From M3007 sp038203695 (GTDB taxonomy: Bacteria; Bacteroidota; Bacteroidia; Chitinophagales; Saprospiraceae), in contig JBBRDQ010000223.1 in NCBI GenBank assembly GCA_038203695.1, forward strand, positions 1-8,124: a DNA stretch of 8,124 nucleotides. The letters are read 5' to 3'. A model generated the notes under the pieces. That model saw only the letters and a list, made by a program, of their open reading frames with translations. It did no database searches and was not told the DNA's origin. Position numbers and translations under genes: made by a program. Position 1 is the first letter of the stretch. Each line of letters starts with the position of its first letter. Positions 1 to 6,975 of the stretch are shown one piece after another.

Positions 1-110
1 CTCAAAACTCAAAACCCAAAACTCAAAACTTTCCTTTCCAACCCAAAACAAACTAAAGTGAATTGCAAGTAGGTTGGCCTCCGTTTATCGAGTCGCTCTG
101 AAAATAGTGG

Positions 111-126
111 GTAGTTGTAAAACTAC
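111..126. repeat. small hairpin at the repeat-unit junction (copy 1/2)
   Basis: A perfect 6-bp inverted repeat (gtagtt, loop gtaa, aactac) straddles the boundary between repeat copies 1 and 2. Its right arm ends on the first base of the next copy. Read on the minus strand, it is followed by ccactattttt, so it resembles a weak intrinsic terminator, but the stem is short and AT-rich and the T-run is 6 nt away. Confidence 0.5.
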
Positions 127-235
127 TCAAAACTCAAAACCCAAAACTCAAAACTTTCCTTCCAACCCAAAACAAACTAAAGTGAATTGCAAGTAGGTTG
201 GCCTCCGTTTATCGAGTCGCTCTGAAAAATAGTGG

Positions 236-251
236 GTAGTTGTAAAACTAC
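236..251 (-). terminator. possible weak terminator hairpin downstream of the thioesterase gene
   Basis: This is the second copy of the junction hairpin, exactly 125 bp after the first. It lies about 40 bp beyond the stop codon of the minus-strand thioesterase gene. On that strand it reads stem gtagtt, loop ttac, stem aactac, then a short gap and TTTTT. Position and T-run fit a terminator. The 6-bp stem is weak, so this could equally be only a property of the repeat. Confidence 0.3.
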
Positions 252-290
252 TCAAAACTCAAAACCCAAAACTCAAAACATTCCTTCCCC

Positions 291-833
291 TTACTCCGCA
301 TCCGCAAAAAACCGCCGGCTTTCCGTCGCGTCTTTGGCTTTGATGCGACCGGCCAAAACCAGTCGCATTTCCCGGCGGCGGACGGCACTATCGTATAAAT
401 GTTGTTCTTCACTGGATAAAGGTATTACGGGTGCCACTTCTATCGGCGTACGCTTTTCTTCATCCAGTGCGACAAAGGTGAAATACGCATGGTTGCAGCG
501 GCGTGGATTCTGCCCCTTGATATTATTGGCAAACACTTCGACGTATACTTCAACGGAAGTATGAAAGGCACGCGTAACACTGGCTTCCAGCGTGATCACA
601 TCCCCCAGCTGGATCGGATTTTGGAACGAGATATTATCGACTGCCGCCGTGACTACATGCGCCTCGCAGTGTTTGCCGGCGCAAATAGCGCAGGCAATGT
701 CCATCCAGCGCATCAGATAGCCCCCCATCAGGTTGCCCATCGGATTGGTATCGTTGGGCATAATCAGTTCCGTCATGACTGTTTTACTGTCATTTACTCT
801 TTTGGGCGTTTTGGTGGAAATATGTTCCTGCAT
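291..833 (-). CDS. acyl-CoA thioesterase, hot-dog fold (YciA/ACOT type)
   Basis: A cytoplasmic enzyme expected to hydrolyse acyl-CoA thioesters to free acid and CoA. The 180-residue product carries the family signature at residues 27-45 (NDTN, then MGNLMGG, then MRWMD). D45 falls at the position of the catalytic Asp of YciA-like enzymes. Supporting segments are VTAAVDNISF (61-70), IQLGDVITLEA (74-84) and HAYFTFVAL (115-123). Length is normal for a single hot-dog domain. The chosen start is ATG at 833; a TTG at 857 would add eight residues (MIINELLT) that do not look conserved and would overlap the upstream stop codon. The gene lies 20 bp after the DUF6580-type gene and is probably co-transcribed with it. 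It ends 2 bp from the tandem repeat. The family is clear; the preferred acyl chain cannot be read from the sequence. Confidence 0.92.
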   Translation of the reverse strand: MQEHISTKTPKRVNDSKTVMTELIMPNDTNPMGNLMGGYLMRWMDIACAICAGKHCEAHVVTAAVDNISFQNPIQLGDVITLEASVTRAFHTSVEVYVEVFANNIKGQNPRRCNHAYFTFVALDEEKRTPIEVAPVIPLSSEEQHLYDSAVRRREMRLVLAGRIKAKDATESRRFFADAE

Positions 834-853
834 AGTAAGTAATTCGTTGATTA

Positions 854-1405
854 TCAAGCCCTTACCTGATTAGTAGCGCGACCGGCAGCCCATTCGTATA
901 CGCCGAACAACACGACAGAAAAGCACAGATCGCCCAATAGCGTATTGGTCAAAAATGGCAATCCTGCGGTATAACAAGCCAATAATCCGGCCTGCGTTTG
1001 CGGGTACATGCCGCTTTGCAGCCATACACTGAAATTAGTCACCAAAAAGAAAATCAGTGATGCGGTAAGACTGGCGCCCAGTACGTTTCCTGCCGAGACC
1101 CGGCGACGGACTAAAATCCAGCCCGCGAGCATTACCAGTGCAAATGCGCCATAAATCCAGCCGGAAGTAAACCAGGTAAACGTTGGATAATACTGACGGT
1201 ACACAATATTGTTAAGCAGCAGATCACTGACAAACAAGGCGGCAAAAGGAACCAGCAGTGCCAGCCAGCGGCGTTGAAAGTAGGCAGCGCCGAACAGGCC
1301 GATCGCTCCGATCGGGGTAAAATTGTTGGGGTGTGGCAAAAGGCGCGTCAAGGCAGCCAGCACAATAAGCGCGAACGCTAAACGAAGATTTTGTTTGTGT
1401 TCCAT
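854..1405 (-). CDS. DUF6580-type integral membrane protein, putative transporter
   Basis: The 183-residue hydrophobic protein has about five membrane segments: roughly 8-23, 32-62 (likely one to two), 82-99, 108-128 and 150-172. Conserved-looking motifs are RLLPHPNNFTPIGA (21-34), SD at 60-61, TNFSVW (123-128), YPQTQAGL (134-141) and LPFLTNTLLGDL (149-160). I recognise this pattern from the uncharacterised Bacteroidota family DUF6580, described as putative transport proteins; its size and layout recall substrate-binding (S) components of ECF vitamin transporters, which is inference only. The start is ATG at 1405: the open frame runs upstream to 1594, but that part is not hydrophobic or conserved-looking and crosses the promoter. 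It is followed by the thioesterase gene and is divergent from the M1 peptidase gene. Confidence 0.82.
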   Translation of the reverse strand: MEHKQNLRLAFALIVLAALTRLLPHPNNFTPIGAIGLFGAAYFQRRWLALLVPFAALFVSDLLLNNIVYRQYYPTFTWFTSGWIYGAFALVMLAGWILVRRRVSAGNVLGASLTASLIFFLVTNFSVWLQSGMYPQTQAGLLACYTAGLPFLTNTLLGDLCFSVVLFGVYEWAAGRATNQVRA

Positions 1406-1423
1406 TGTAAGTATTGTATTTAC

Positions 1424-1448
1424 CGGGCAAAGATAGGGTGATTGCCCG
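1424..1448. promoter_or_regulatory. palindrome overlapping the promoter, possible operator
   Basis: A perfect 7-bp inverted repeat: cgggcaa at 1424-1430 and ttgcccg at 1442-1448, separated by 11 bp. One arm covers the TTTG half of the predicted -7 element. Position and symmetry suit a dimeric repressor site, though chance is possible. No regulator gene is adjacent. Confidence 0.35.
1428..1435 (-). promoter_or_regulatory. predicted promoter -7 element for the DUF6580-thioesterase transcript
   Basis: On the minus strand this reads TATCTTTG, a full match to the Bacteroidota -7 consensus TAnnTTTG. It is 22 bp upstream of the chosen ATG. A TTTG at 1451-1454 is the only nearby -33 candidate, but its 15-bp spacing is shorter than the usual 19-21. 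The element overlaps one arm of a palindrome (1424-1448). Confidence 0.55.
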
Positions 1449-1500
1449 CGCAAATCGTTCGTTTTTCCAAAAAAACAGTTTCCGGCGCACAGAGTTGCCG

Positions 1501-1508
1501 TATTATTG
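1501..1508 (+). promoter_or_regulatory. possible -7 element for the M1 peptidase gene
   Basis: TATTATTG differs from TAnnTTTG at one position. It lies 64 bp upstream of the chosen start codon, and a TTT at 1479-1481 sits 19 bp upstream of it as a poor -33 candidate. It is the best plus-strand match in the divergent intergenic region, but the support is modest. Confidence 0.3.
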
Positions 1509-1572
1509 CCCCCAAAAATCCAAACCGACCCATTGATCTGGCCGATTGATGAGGCACAATCTGTTACCACAC

Positions 1573-3420
1573 ATGAAAAAATTACTTGCCGCATTCCTCC
1601 TTATTACTTTGCTGGGCCCTTTGGCCCAGGCGCAGTCCGATCGCTGGCAGCAACGCGTATCGTATAAAATGACCATTGATATGAACGCTGCAGCCCACCA
1701 ATATCGCGGCAATCAACAACTTGCGTACACCAATAACAGCCCGGATACGCTCACAAAAATATTTTACCACCTGTATTTCAATGCGTTCAAGCCGAACAGC
1801 ATGATGGATGTCCGGTCGCGCAGCATTGCCGATCCCGATCGCCGGGTAGGTTCGCGCATTGCTAAATTAAAACCCGAAGAACAAGGCAATATTCAGGTCA
1901 ATTCACTGAAAATGGAGGGCCAGACCGCCAAATTCGAGACCAACGAAACGATCCTGGAAGTTACGCTGCCCAAACCGATCCTACCCGGCAAGACGGTCAA
2001 CCTGGTGATGGAATGGGATGCGCAGGTACCGGTCCAGATCCGTCGCTCCGGTCGCGACAACGCCGAAGGCATCGCCTATTCGATGGCGCAATGGTATCCG
2101 AAACTGTGCGAGTACGATTATCAGGGCTGGCATACCAATCCATACATCGCCCGTGAATTTTACGGTGTGTGGGGCGATTTCGATGTGACCATCAACATTG
2201 ATAAAAATTACGTGGTCGCTGCCGGCGGCTACCTGCAAAATCCGCAGGAGATCGGTTATGGCTATGAAAAAGAAGGCTCCACTGTAAAACGAGCCGACGG
2301 CCCCACCCTATCCTGGCATTTCAAAACACCCAATGTACACGACTTTGTCTGGACTGCCGATCCCGATTATGTACACACCAAAATCAAGGCGGATGACGGT
2401 ACGACTATGCACTTTTTCTGGCAAAAAAGCGAGAAAGCCGATGCTGCCTGGGCGCAACTGCCAACGGTCATGAACCGCGCCCGCACCATTATGAATAAAA
2501 ACTGCGGCAAATATCCGTACCAGGAATACTACTTTATTCAAGGCGGAGATGGCGGCATGGAATACCCACTGGCTACCTTAATCACTGGCAATCAGGACAT
2601 TGACGGTCTGGCCGGCGTCGCCATACACGAACAACTGCACTCCTGGTACCAGATGATTCTCGGCTCTAATGAAAGCCTGTATCCCTGGATGGACGAAGGT
2701 TTTACCTCCTGGTCGGAAGATCTGGTGAAGAATGAACTGATGCGGGAGGGCGTTTTGCCAGGCAAGGCCAAGGATTTCCCTTTTAACGATGCCTACAACG
2801 CCTACTACAAATTGCAACTTTCGGGTAAAGCCGAGCCGCTCAGCATCCACGCCGATCATTACAATACCAATCGGGCCTATGGCGTAAATGCATACAGCAA
2901 AGGCGAGATATTTCTGGTGCAGTTGAGTTACGTGGTCGGGCAGGACAATTTTCAGCGCGGTATGTTGCGCTACTTCGACACCTGGAAATTCAAACACCCC
3001 AACGCCAACGATTTTATCCGCATTATGGAAAAGGAAAGCGGACTGGAACTGGACTGGTACAAGGAAGACTTCGTAAACACTATCAATTTCGTCGATTATG
3101 GCATCCGTTCAGTCAGTAGCGACGATGGCGGCACTGCGGTGGTCGTTGAAAAAGCCGGCTTGATCGCCATGCCGCTCGATATCGAAGTGACCTACAGCGA
3201 CGGCAAAAAAGAAATTTTCTATGCACCCCTGGAAAGCATGCGCGGCGAAAAACCGGCTGACAACAACCTGCCACGCACGGTTTTGCCCGACCATCGCTGG
3301 GTCGATAACTACTATTTTTTCACCATTCCGCACCCGCTGAAAGAAGTGCAGCGCATCGAGATCGACCCGTCACAGCGCATGACCGATATCGATATCCGGG
3401 ATAACTTCTGGAAAAATTAA
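1573..3420 (+). CDS. secreted M1-family zinc metallopeptidase
   Basis: A 615-residue gluzincin aminopeptidase-like enzyme, expected in the periplasm or exported. Residues 1-20 form a signal peptide (KK, a leucine-rich core, then AQA before Q21). The N-terminal beta domain (about 25-240) includes WYPKLCEYDYQGW. The catalytic domain shows GGMEYP (327-332), the counterpart of the GxMEN substrate-binding motif, then HEQLH (352-356) and, after exactly 18 residues, E375; H352, H356 and E375 are the zinc ligands and E353 the general base. Y441 in NAYSKGE fits the transition-state-stabilising Tyr of the family. No type IX secretion C-terminal domain is seen; the protein ends DNFWKN. ATG at 1573 was chosen because it begins the signal peptide directly; an ATG at 1549 would add eight polar residues. 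The gene is transcribed alone, divergent from the DUF6580 gene and convergent with the ccm operon. Substrate preference is unknown. Confidence 0.95.
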   Translation: MKKLLAAFLLITLLGPLAQAQSDRWQQRVSYKMTIDMNAAAHQYRGNQQLAYTNNSPDTLTKIFYHLYFNAFKPNSMMDVRSRSIADPDRRVGSRIAKLKPEEQGNIQVNSLKMEGQTAKFETNETILEVTLPKPILPGKTVNLVMEWDAQVPVQIRRSGRDNAEGIAYSMAQWYPKLCEYDYQGWHTNPYIAREFYGVWGDFDVTINIDKNYVVAAGGYLQNPQEIGYGYEKEGSTVKRADGPTLSWHFKTPNVHDFVWTADPDYVHTKIKADDGTTMHFFWQKSEKADAAWAQLPTVMNRARTIMNKNCGKYPYQEYYFIQGGDGGMEYPLATLITGNQDIDGLAGVAIHEQLHSWYQMILGSNESLYPWMDEGFTSWSEDLVKNELMREGVLPGKAKDFPFNDAYNAYYKLQLSGKAEPLSIHADHYNTNRAYGVNAYSKGEIFLVQLSYVVGQDNFQRGMLRYFDTWKFKHPNANDFIRIMEKESGLELDWYKEDFVNTINFVDYGIRSVSSDDGGTAVVVEKAGLIAMPLDIEVTYSDGKKEIFYAPLESMRGEKPADNNLPRTVLPDHRWVDNYYFFTIPHPLKEVQRIEIDPSQRMTDIDIRDNFWKN

Positions 3421-3426
3421 TTAGAG

Positions 3427-3485
3427 CATGGAGGTCGATAAGTCTTGTAAATCTTTCAATCTAGACAAACTTATCGACCTCCATG
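3427..3485. terminator. long hairpin between convergent genes, probable bidirectional terminator
   Basis: Arms 3427-3443 (catggaggtcgataagt) and 3469-3485 are perfect 17-bp reverse complements. Allowing one bulged C at 3444, the stem gains four more pairs (3445-3448 with 3465-3468), leaving a 16-nt loop. It begins 6 nt after the M1 peptidase stop codon and lies 55 nt beyond the stop of the opposing gene, as expected for a shared terminator. On the minus strand the exit side is AT-rich (taattaattttt). On the plus strand there is no clear T-run. The stem is unusually long for an intrinsic terminator, so a dispersed palindromic repeat element is the main alternative. Confidence 0.6.
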
Positions 3486-3540
3486 ATTCAAATTCGCGCT
3501 ATCAAGCACCTTATCATTTTAGCACTAGGCAGATACAAAA

Positions 3541-3987
3541 TTAAAATTCAAATCCAGGAGATGGAGTGTTATAAACATTAACCAATGTGAGCACCCCCAC
3601 AAAAAAAGCGGTAACTGCCAGTCCAATTCCCAAAGCCCGCCAGTTGGAGTAGCACGTGCCACCTTCGAGCACGTGCGCTCTGAGCAAAGGGCCTTGCCTA
3701 TGCTCGGCAAATGCGCGCACACCAATAGCGGTCGTAAGCGTAATTAAAAAATTAGGGATCCGTATATCAGCCGGAAGGATCATTGGAATTGAAAGTAATA
3801 CTACTGTACTCAGCAAGGCATAGAGCCAGGTACGCCCTCTTAACGCAGGCCGGCCCAAGAGTCTATAATTATGCGCCATAAAATACCCTGCCAGCAAGGG
3901 CGAACCTAAAAAACAGCCGATATAAATGCCCCGAATGTTGTAGCATTTTCCGCTAGTCGGCACTGGAGCATCTAGTATTTCGTACAT
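3541..3987 (-). CDS. four-helix membrane protein of unknown function, linked to ccmF
   Basis: I do not recognise a named family with certainty. The 148-residue product has four likely membrane segments: about 19-38, 53-71, 77-95 and 116-138. Visible features are FLGSPLLAGYFMAHNYRLLG (26-45), a motif I associate with short uncharacterised Bacteroidota membrane proteins, and a hydrophilic linker 95-116 with two cysteines or histidines (H105, C112). C15 and C25 lie near the first helix. There is no signal peptide separate from helix 1. The start ATG at 3987 is 8 bp after the ccmF stop codon, so it is almost certainly the last gene of the ccmE-ccmF transcript. A role near cytochrome c maturation is possible from position alone; simple co-transcription of an unrelated gene is equally possible. 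Confidence 0.8.
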   Translation of the reverse strand: MYEILDAPVPTSGKCYNIRGIYIGCFLGSPLLAGYFMAHNYRLLGRPALRGRTWLYALLSTVVLLSIPMILPADIRIPNFLITLTTAIGVRAFAEHRQGPLLRAHVLEGGTCYSNWRALGIGLAVTAFFVGVLTLVNVYNTPSPGFEF

Positions 3988-3995
3988 AAACGTTG

Positions 3996-6857
3996 TTATA
4001 ACTTGCTCAACAAACGCCGCAACAAACTAATGGCCAGACCGATCAACATCATAATAGAGCCGATCCAGACCAGGTTGATCCCTGGAAATACAATGGCTTC
4101 CAGTACGATATAGTCCGAACGCGGCGCGTTTTCAGCGATTTCGAGCGGTATGGTACGCATGGATTCGTTGCTGCCTGCTACGCCGATCGTAAGTGTACCG
4201 GCTGCCGGATCGATGTTTTGGAAACGGAAATGCAGGCCCATGGTCGGTACGTCGTCTTTCAAACTATACGGGCGATTTTCGCGGATCAGATAAACGGGAT
4301 GGGCTTCCGCAGTGCGGCCGTCCGGCGCGACGATATACAATCCGGCCGCAACGGCAATGTCGCTGGATTGCGCCACGTAGGATGGGTGTTTGATCTCGCG
4401 TTCTGCCCCTTTAAAGAACACTTGATAGCCATTCCAGGTAAACGTTTCGCCTTCTTTCACCTTGAAATCGGTGTATTGCAAGGCATCTTCCGCTTTCAGG
4501 ATCTGCTCAATGGAGGCTTCTGTCAGGCGAACTTTCATTTGCAGTTGGCCGATCGTGGCCGGCAGGGTAAAGCCACCGCTGGCCATCCGCAGATAAAGCA
4601 TGGGTTCGGCGGCGTAAACGTTCGGATCGCCCAGTGCGTGAACAGCTAGTTTGAGCCCAAAAGCCAGATCGCCTTTCTCCGGTTTATAGTCCGGGTGTTG
4701 GGGCTGTTTGGTCAACCCTTCCACGATCAGGTAGTGTTTTTTGGTAAAAATCGTATCGCCGATAATCGCGTCGTATTTATCGAAACGCAGGCTATCTTCC
4801 TGTTGTTTGGCAAAATCCTTGTCCAATTCGGCTTTGGGCAGGGAAGAAACGTGCGTAAAAATATCGTAATTCCAGTAGTGCTGCGTCGATGGATTGCTGG
4901 CCACTACTTTGGAGAACTGGCGATCGTACATCACATTGGGATTCAAGACAAACTCGGTGCCGGTATATTGACCTTTATCGTCGCGTTTTTTGAAACGCAC
5001 GGCAAAAGTCCGCGTTTGCCGCTCGATGGTATCTTTTTCATACGTGGCTTCGTAGCCGTCCTTTACCGGCATAGCGGCTTGTTTCAGCAAGAGCACGCTT
5101 TTACTCAATTCATCGCTTTGCGCGCCTTCGATCAATCCCTCCATAGCGAAGGAATTGGAAGATATCCAGGCCTTATTCAGACCTGTACTCATAATGCCTA
5201 GAACCAGCGCACCAAAACCGAAGTGGGAAACAGCCGAACCGGCCAGTTTCAGATTGCCCCGGATGATGGAAATCAGATAATCCAGGTTGGCAACTACCGT
5301 GAACATCGCCGTAAACAACAGTACATATAATTGCCAGGCGTGTACGTCGATCCACTGCGCATTGAGCCAGGTCAGTACCGCTGCCCCCGCCAGGGCAATC
5401 CCCATGTGCAGCGCAAATTTCCGCAGGTATGCGCCCCAGTTGCGCTCATTGTAGCGCATAAACTGGGCAATGGCCGTCAACGAACCGATGAAAATCGCGA
5501 TCCCGGTTTGAATACTGTTGTGGTGCGACATCGGGTCTTTCAGCGCCAGTGGTATATAAGACGGGTTAAAGGCCTGTACAATTTTATTCCAGACCGGCAG
5601 CGAGGTGGCGCCGGTCATCATCAAAGCCGACAAAAACAGCACCAATGAGCCGATAAACATCCAGAACTCCCGTGAAACGGCACTTTCTTCAACCGCCGTG
5701 TTGACTTCGCGTGTCTCAGAACCGCCCCGGTTGGCCGGTATATTTTTCAACTGCATGACCTGCGGCACGCCATTCCAGCGCGAAAAAAACAGCCAGAGAC
5801 CAAGTACCGAAAATATGGTAATGAACAATACCAGCTGCACACTCAATCCCATTTCAGTAAAAGCATGCGCGGAAGTATCGCCCAAAATACCGCTTCGGGT
5901 GAGGTATGTGGAATACAATACCATGATAAAGGACAGCATGTAGTAGGCATACGTGCTACGGATCGAATGACCCGTCGAACGCGCAATCAAATTGGTGTGG
6001 ATGCCGGCCAGCAGAATAATCCACGGCACAATCGACGTATTCTCGACCGGATCCCAGGCCCAGTAACCGCCAAACGACAGGGCTTCATAGGCCCAGGCAC
6101 CGCCCATCAGGATACCGGTACCGAGAATGGCCCCGGAAAACAGCGACCATTGCAGCGCCGGTTTGAGCCAGGCTTTATGGTCACGCAACCAAAGTCCCGC
6201 CGCCGCATAGGCGAAAGGAACGATGGTAGAGGCAAAGCCCAGAAACAAGGTAGGCGGGTGGATGGTCATCCAGTAATTCTGGAGTAACGGGTTCAGCCCC
6301 TGGCCTTTTACCTTACTCAGATAATCCTGTTGCGCAAAAATTGGCGCATCCATCACGTCGCGCAAGAGGTCGAACGGATTAGCACCCAGACGGAATCCGC
6401 CAAAATACAATCCCAGGATCATACTTGCGATAACTGCCTCCGCCAGGGCAATGGTAGTCATTACCGAAGTTTCCCATTTCCCGGAGCGGGTTATAATAAC
6501 CAGCGACAATACGATATGCCAGAAACTCCACAACAGAAAACTGCCTTGTTGTTCCTTCCAGAAAGCCGAAAAAACGTAGCGCACCGGCAAATCATCGGAG
6601 ATATTGGCCCAAGCGTATTCGTATTCGTAGTGTTTATTGACCAGAATGAAAAACAGGGAACCGATAATCCCAAGTGTAGCCGCGCCATGGATCAGAAAAG
6701 AAAAGCGCCCGATGTTGCGCCAACTGGTCGCGTCTGGCTGGTTGCGGCGGCTGGTTGCCATAAAATAAGCAAACGCAGCAAAAAGTGCCGCCACAAAGGA
6801 AAGCACGATGCAAAGATGACCAATTTGGCCGGTAAACAGATGTTCGTTATCGTACAT
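3996..6857 (-). CDS. ccmF: cytochrome c heme lyase CcmF, long Bacteroidota form
   Basis: An integral membrane protein that takes heme from CcmE and attaches it to apocytochrome c. The 953-residue product is much longer than the roughly 650 residues of the E. coli protein. Residues 10-360 hold about nine or ten helices. The WWD heme-binding motif is GGYWAWDPVENTS at 263-275. H200 (TIHPP) and H331 (AHAF) fit the two periplasmic heme-ligand histidines flanking the motif, while H287 (GIHTNL) and H545 (VSHFG) fit the two transmembrane histidines that bind heme b; these matches are by motif, not alignment. A second helix group covers about 397-560. Residues about 565-915 form one soluble, presumably periplasmic domain, followed by a last helix (922-943) and a basic tail. 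The start ATG at 6857 gives MYDNEHLFTGQ before helix 1. The 118-bp gap to ccmE shows no good promoter, so co-transcription is likely. Confidence 0.94.
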   Translation of the reverse strand: MYDNEHLFTGQIGHLCIVLSFVAALFAAFAYFMATSRRNQPDATSWRNIGRFSFLIHGAATLGIIGSLFFILVNKHYEYEYAWANISDDLPVRYVFSAFWKEQQGSFLLWSFWHIVLSLVIITRSGKWETSVMTTIALAEAVIASMILGLYFGGFRLGANPFDLLRDVMDAPIFAQQDYLSKVKGQGLNPLLQNYWMTIHPPTLFLGFASTIVPFAYAAAGLWLRDHKAWLKPALQWSLFSGAILGTGILMGGAWAYEALSFGGYWAWDPVENTSIVPWIILLAGIHTNLIARSTGHSIRSTYAYYMLSFIMVLYSTYLTRSGILGDTSAHAFTEMGLSVQLVLFITIFSVLGLWLFFSRWNGVPQVMQLKNIPANRGGSETREVNTAVEESAVSREFWMFIGSLVLFLSALMMTGATSLPVWNKIVQAFNPSYIPLALKDPMSHHNSIQTGIAIFIGSLTAIAQFMRYNERNWGAYLRKFALHMGIALAGAAVLTWLNAQWIDVHAWQLYVLLFTAMFTVVANLDYLISIIRGNLKLAGSAVSHFGFGALVLGIMSTGLNKAWISSNSFAMEGLIEGAQSDELSKSVLLLKQAAMPVKDGYEATYEKDTIERQTRTFAVRFKKRDDKGQYTGTEFVLNPNVMYDRQFSKVVASNPSTQHYWNYDIFTHVSSLPKAELDKDFAKQQEDSLRFDKYDAIIGDTIFTKKHYLIVEGLTKQPQHPDYKPEKGDLAFGLKLAVHALGDPNVYAAEPMLYLRMASGGFTLPATIGQLQMKVRLTEASIEQILKAEDALQYTDFKVKEGETFTWNGYQVFFKGAEREIKHPSYVAQSSDIAVAAGLYIVAPDGRTAEAHPVYLIRENRPYSLKDDVPTMGLHFRFQNIDPAAGTLTIGVAGSNESMRTIPLEIAENAPRSDYIVLEAIVFPGINLVWIGSIMMLIGLAISLLRRLLSKL

Positions 6858-6975
6858 AATATTGATTCAAAGTAGTCGGACAGGTGGCTAATTGTGGCAT
6901 ACTTCATTGAATGCATTGATTGCAATTCGAATCCAACATTCACACTAGCAATAATCATTTCTAAGTGCAACCCAC
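6858..6975. other. ccmE-ccmF intergenic spacer without a clear signal
   Basis: The 118-bp spacer contains no open frame with coding character, no full TAnnTTTG match on the minus strand (the nearest is TACTTTG, one base short) and no strong hairpin. Short palindromes such as aatgcatt occur but look incidental. It probably sits inside the ccm transcript as an untranslated spacer; an internal promoter cannot be excluded. Confidence 0.5.

Larger units (their letters stand above)
1..288. repeat. 125-bp tandem direct repeat, 2.3 copies
   Basis: Copy 1 is 1-125, copy 2 is 126-250 and a partial copy 3 is 251-288; the window edge may hide further copies to the left. Each copy opens with four heptamers of the form ctcaaaa, ctcaaaa, cccaaaa, ctcaaaa, followed by a unique stretch of about 97 bp. 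Copies 1 and 2 differ only by one T in a T-run near 37 and one A in an A-run near 225; the two length changes cancel, so both copies are exactly 125 bp. Copy 3 matches to 288 apart from one T-to-A change at 280, and stops 2 bp before the thioesterase stop codon. The period is not a multiple of three and no convincing reading frame runs through it, so it looks like a non-coding minisatellite. Function unknown. Confidence 0.95.

Noticed and set aside
1..288. CRISPR array
   Set aside because: The whole 125-bp unit is repeated, including the part that would be the spacer; there are no short repeats with unique spacers and no cas genes.
232..564. Plus-strand open frame of 110 codons running from the repeat into the thioesterase gene
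   Set aside because: It crosses the non-coding tandem repeat and is antisense to a clear hot-dog thioesterase; its composition has no family resemblance.
1406..1572. Possible riboswitch (for example cobalamin) upstream of the putative transporter
   Set aside because: The predicted leader between the -7 element and the ATG is only about 20 nt, and no B12-box-like or other recognised aptamer core was seen.
1406..1594. Upstream extension of the DUF6580 frame (63 extra residues)
   Set aside because: The extension is not membrane-like, contains the predicted promoter and palindrome, and the ATG at 1405 directly opens the conserved protein.
3427..3485. Terminal inverted repeats of a small transposon or MITE
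   Set aside because: The arms enclose only about 25 bp and no flanking target-site duplication was seen; a terminator or palindromic repeat fits better on present evidence.
4193..6875. Several plus-strand open frames of 66 to 181 codons antisense to ccmF
   Set aside because: They are shadows of the well-supported ccmF frame, lack recognisable domains and are rich in unlikely compositions.
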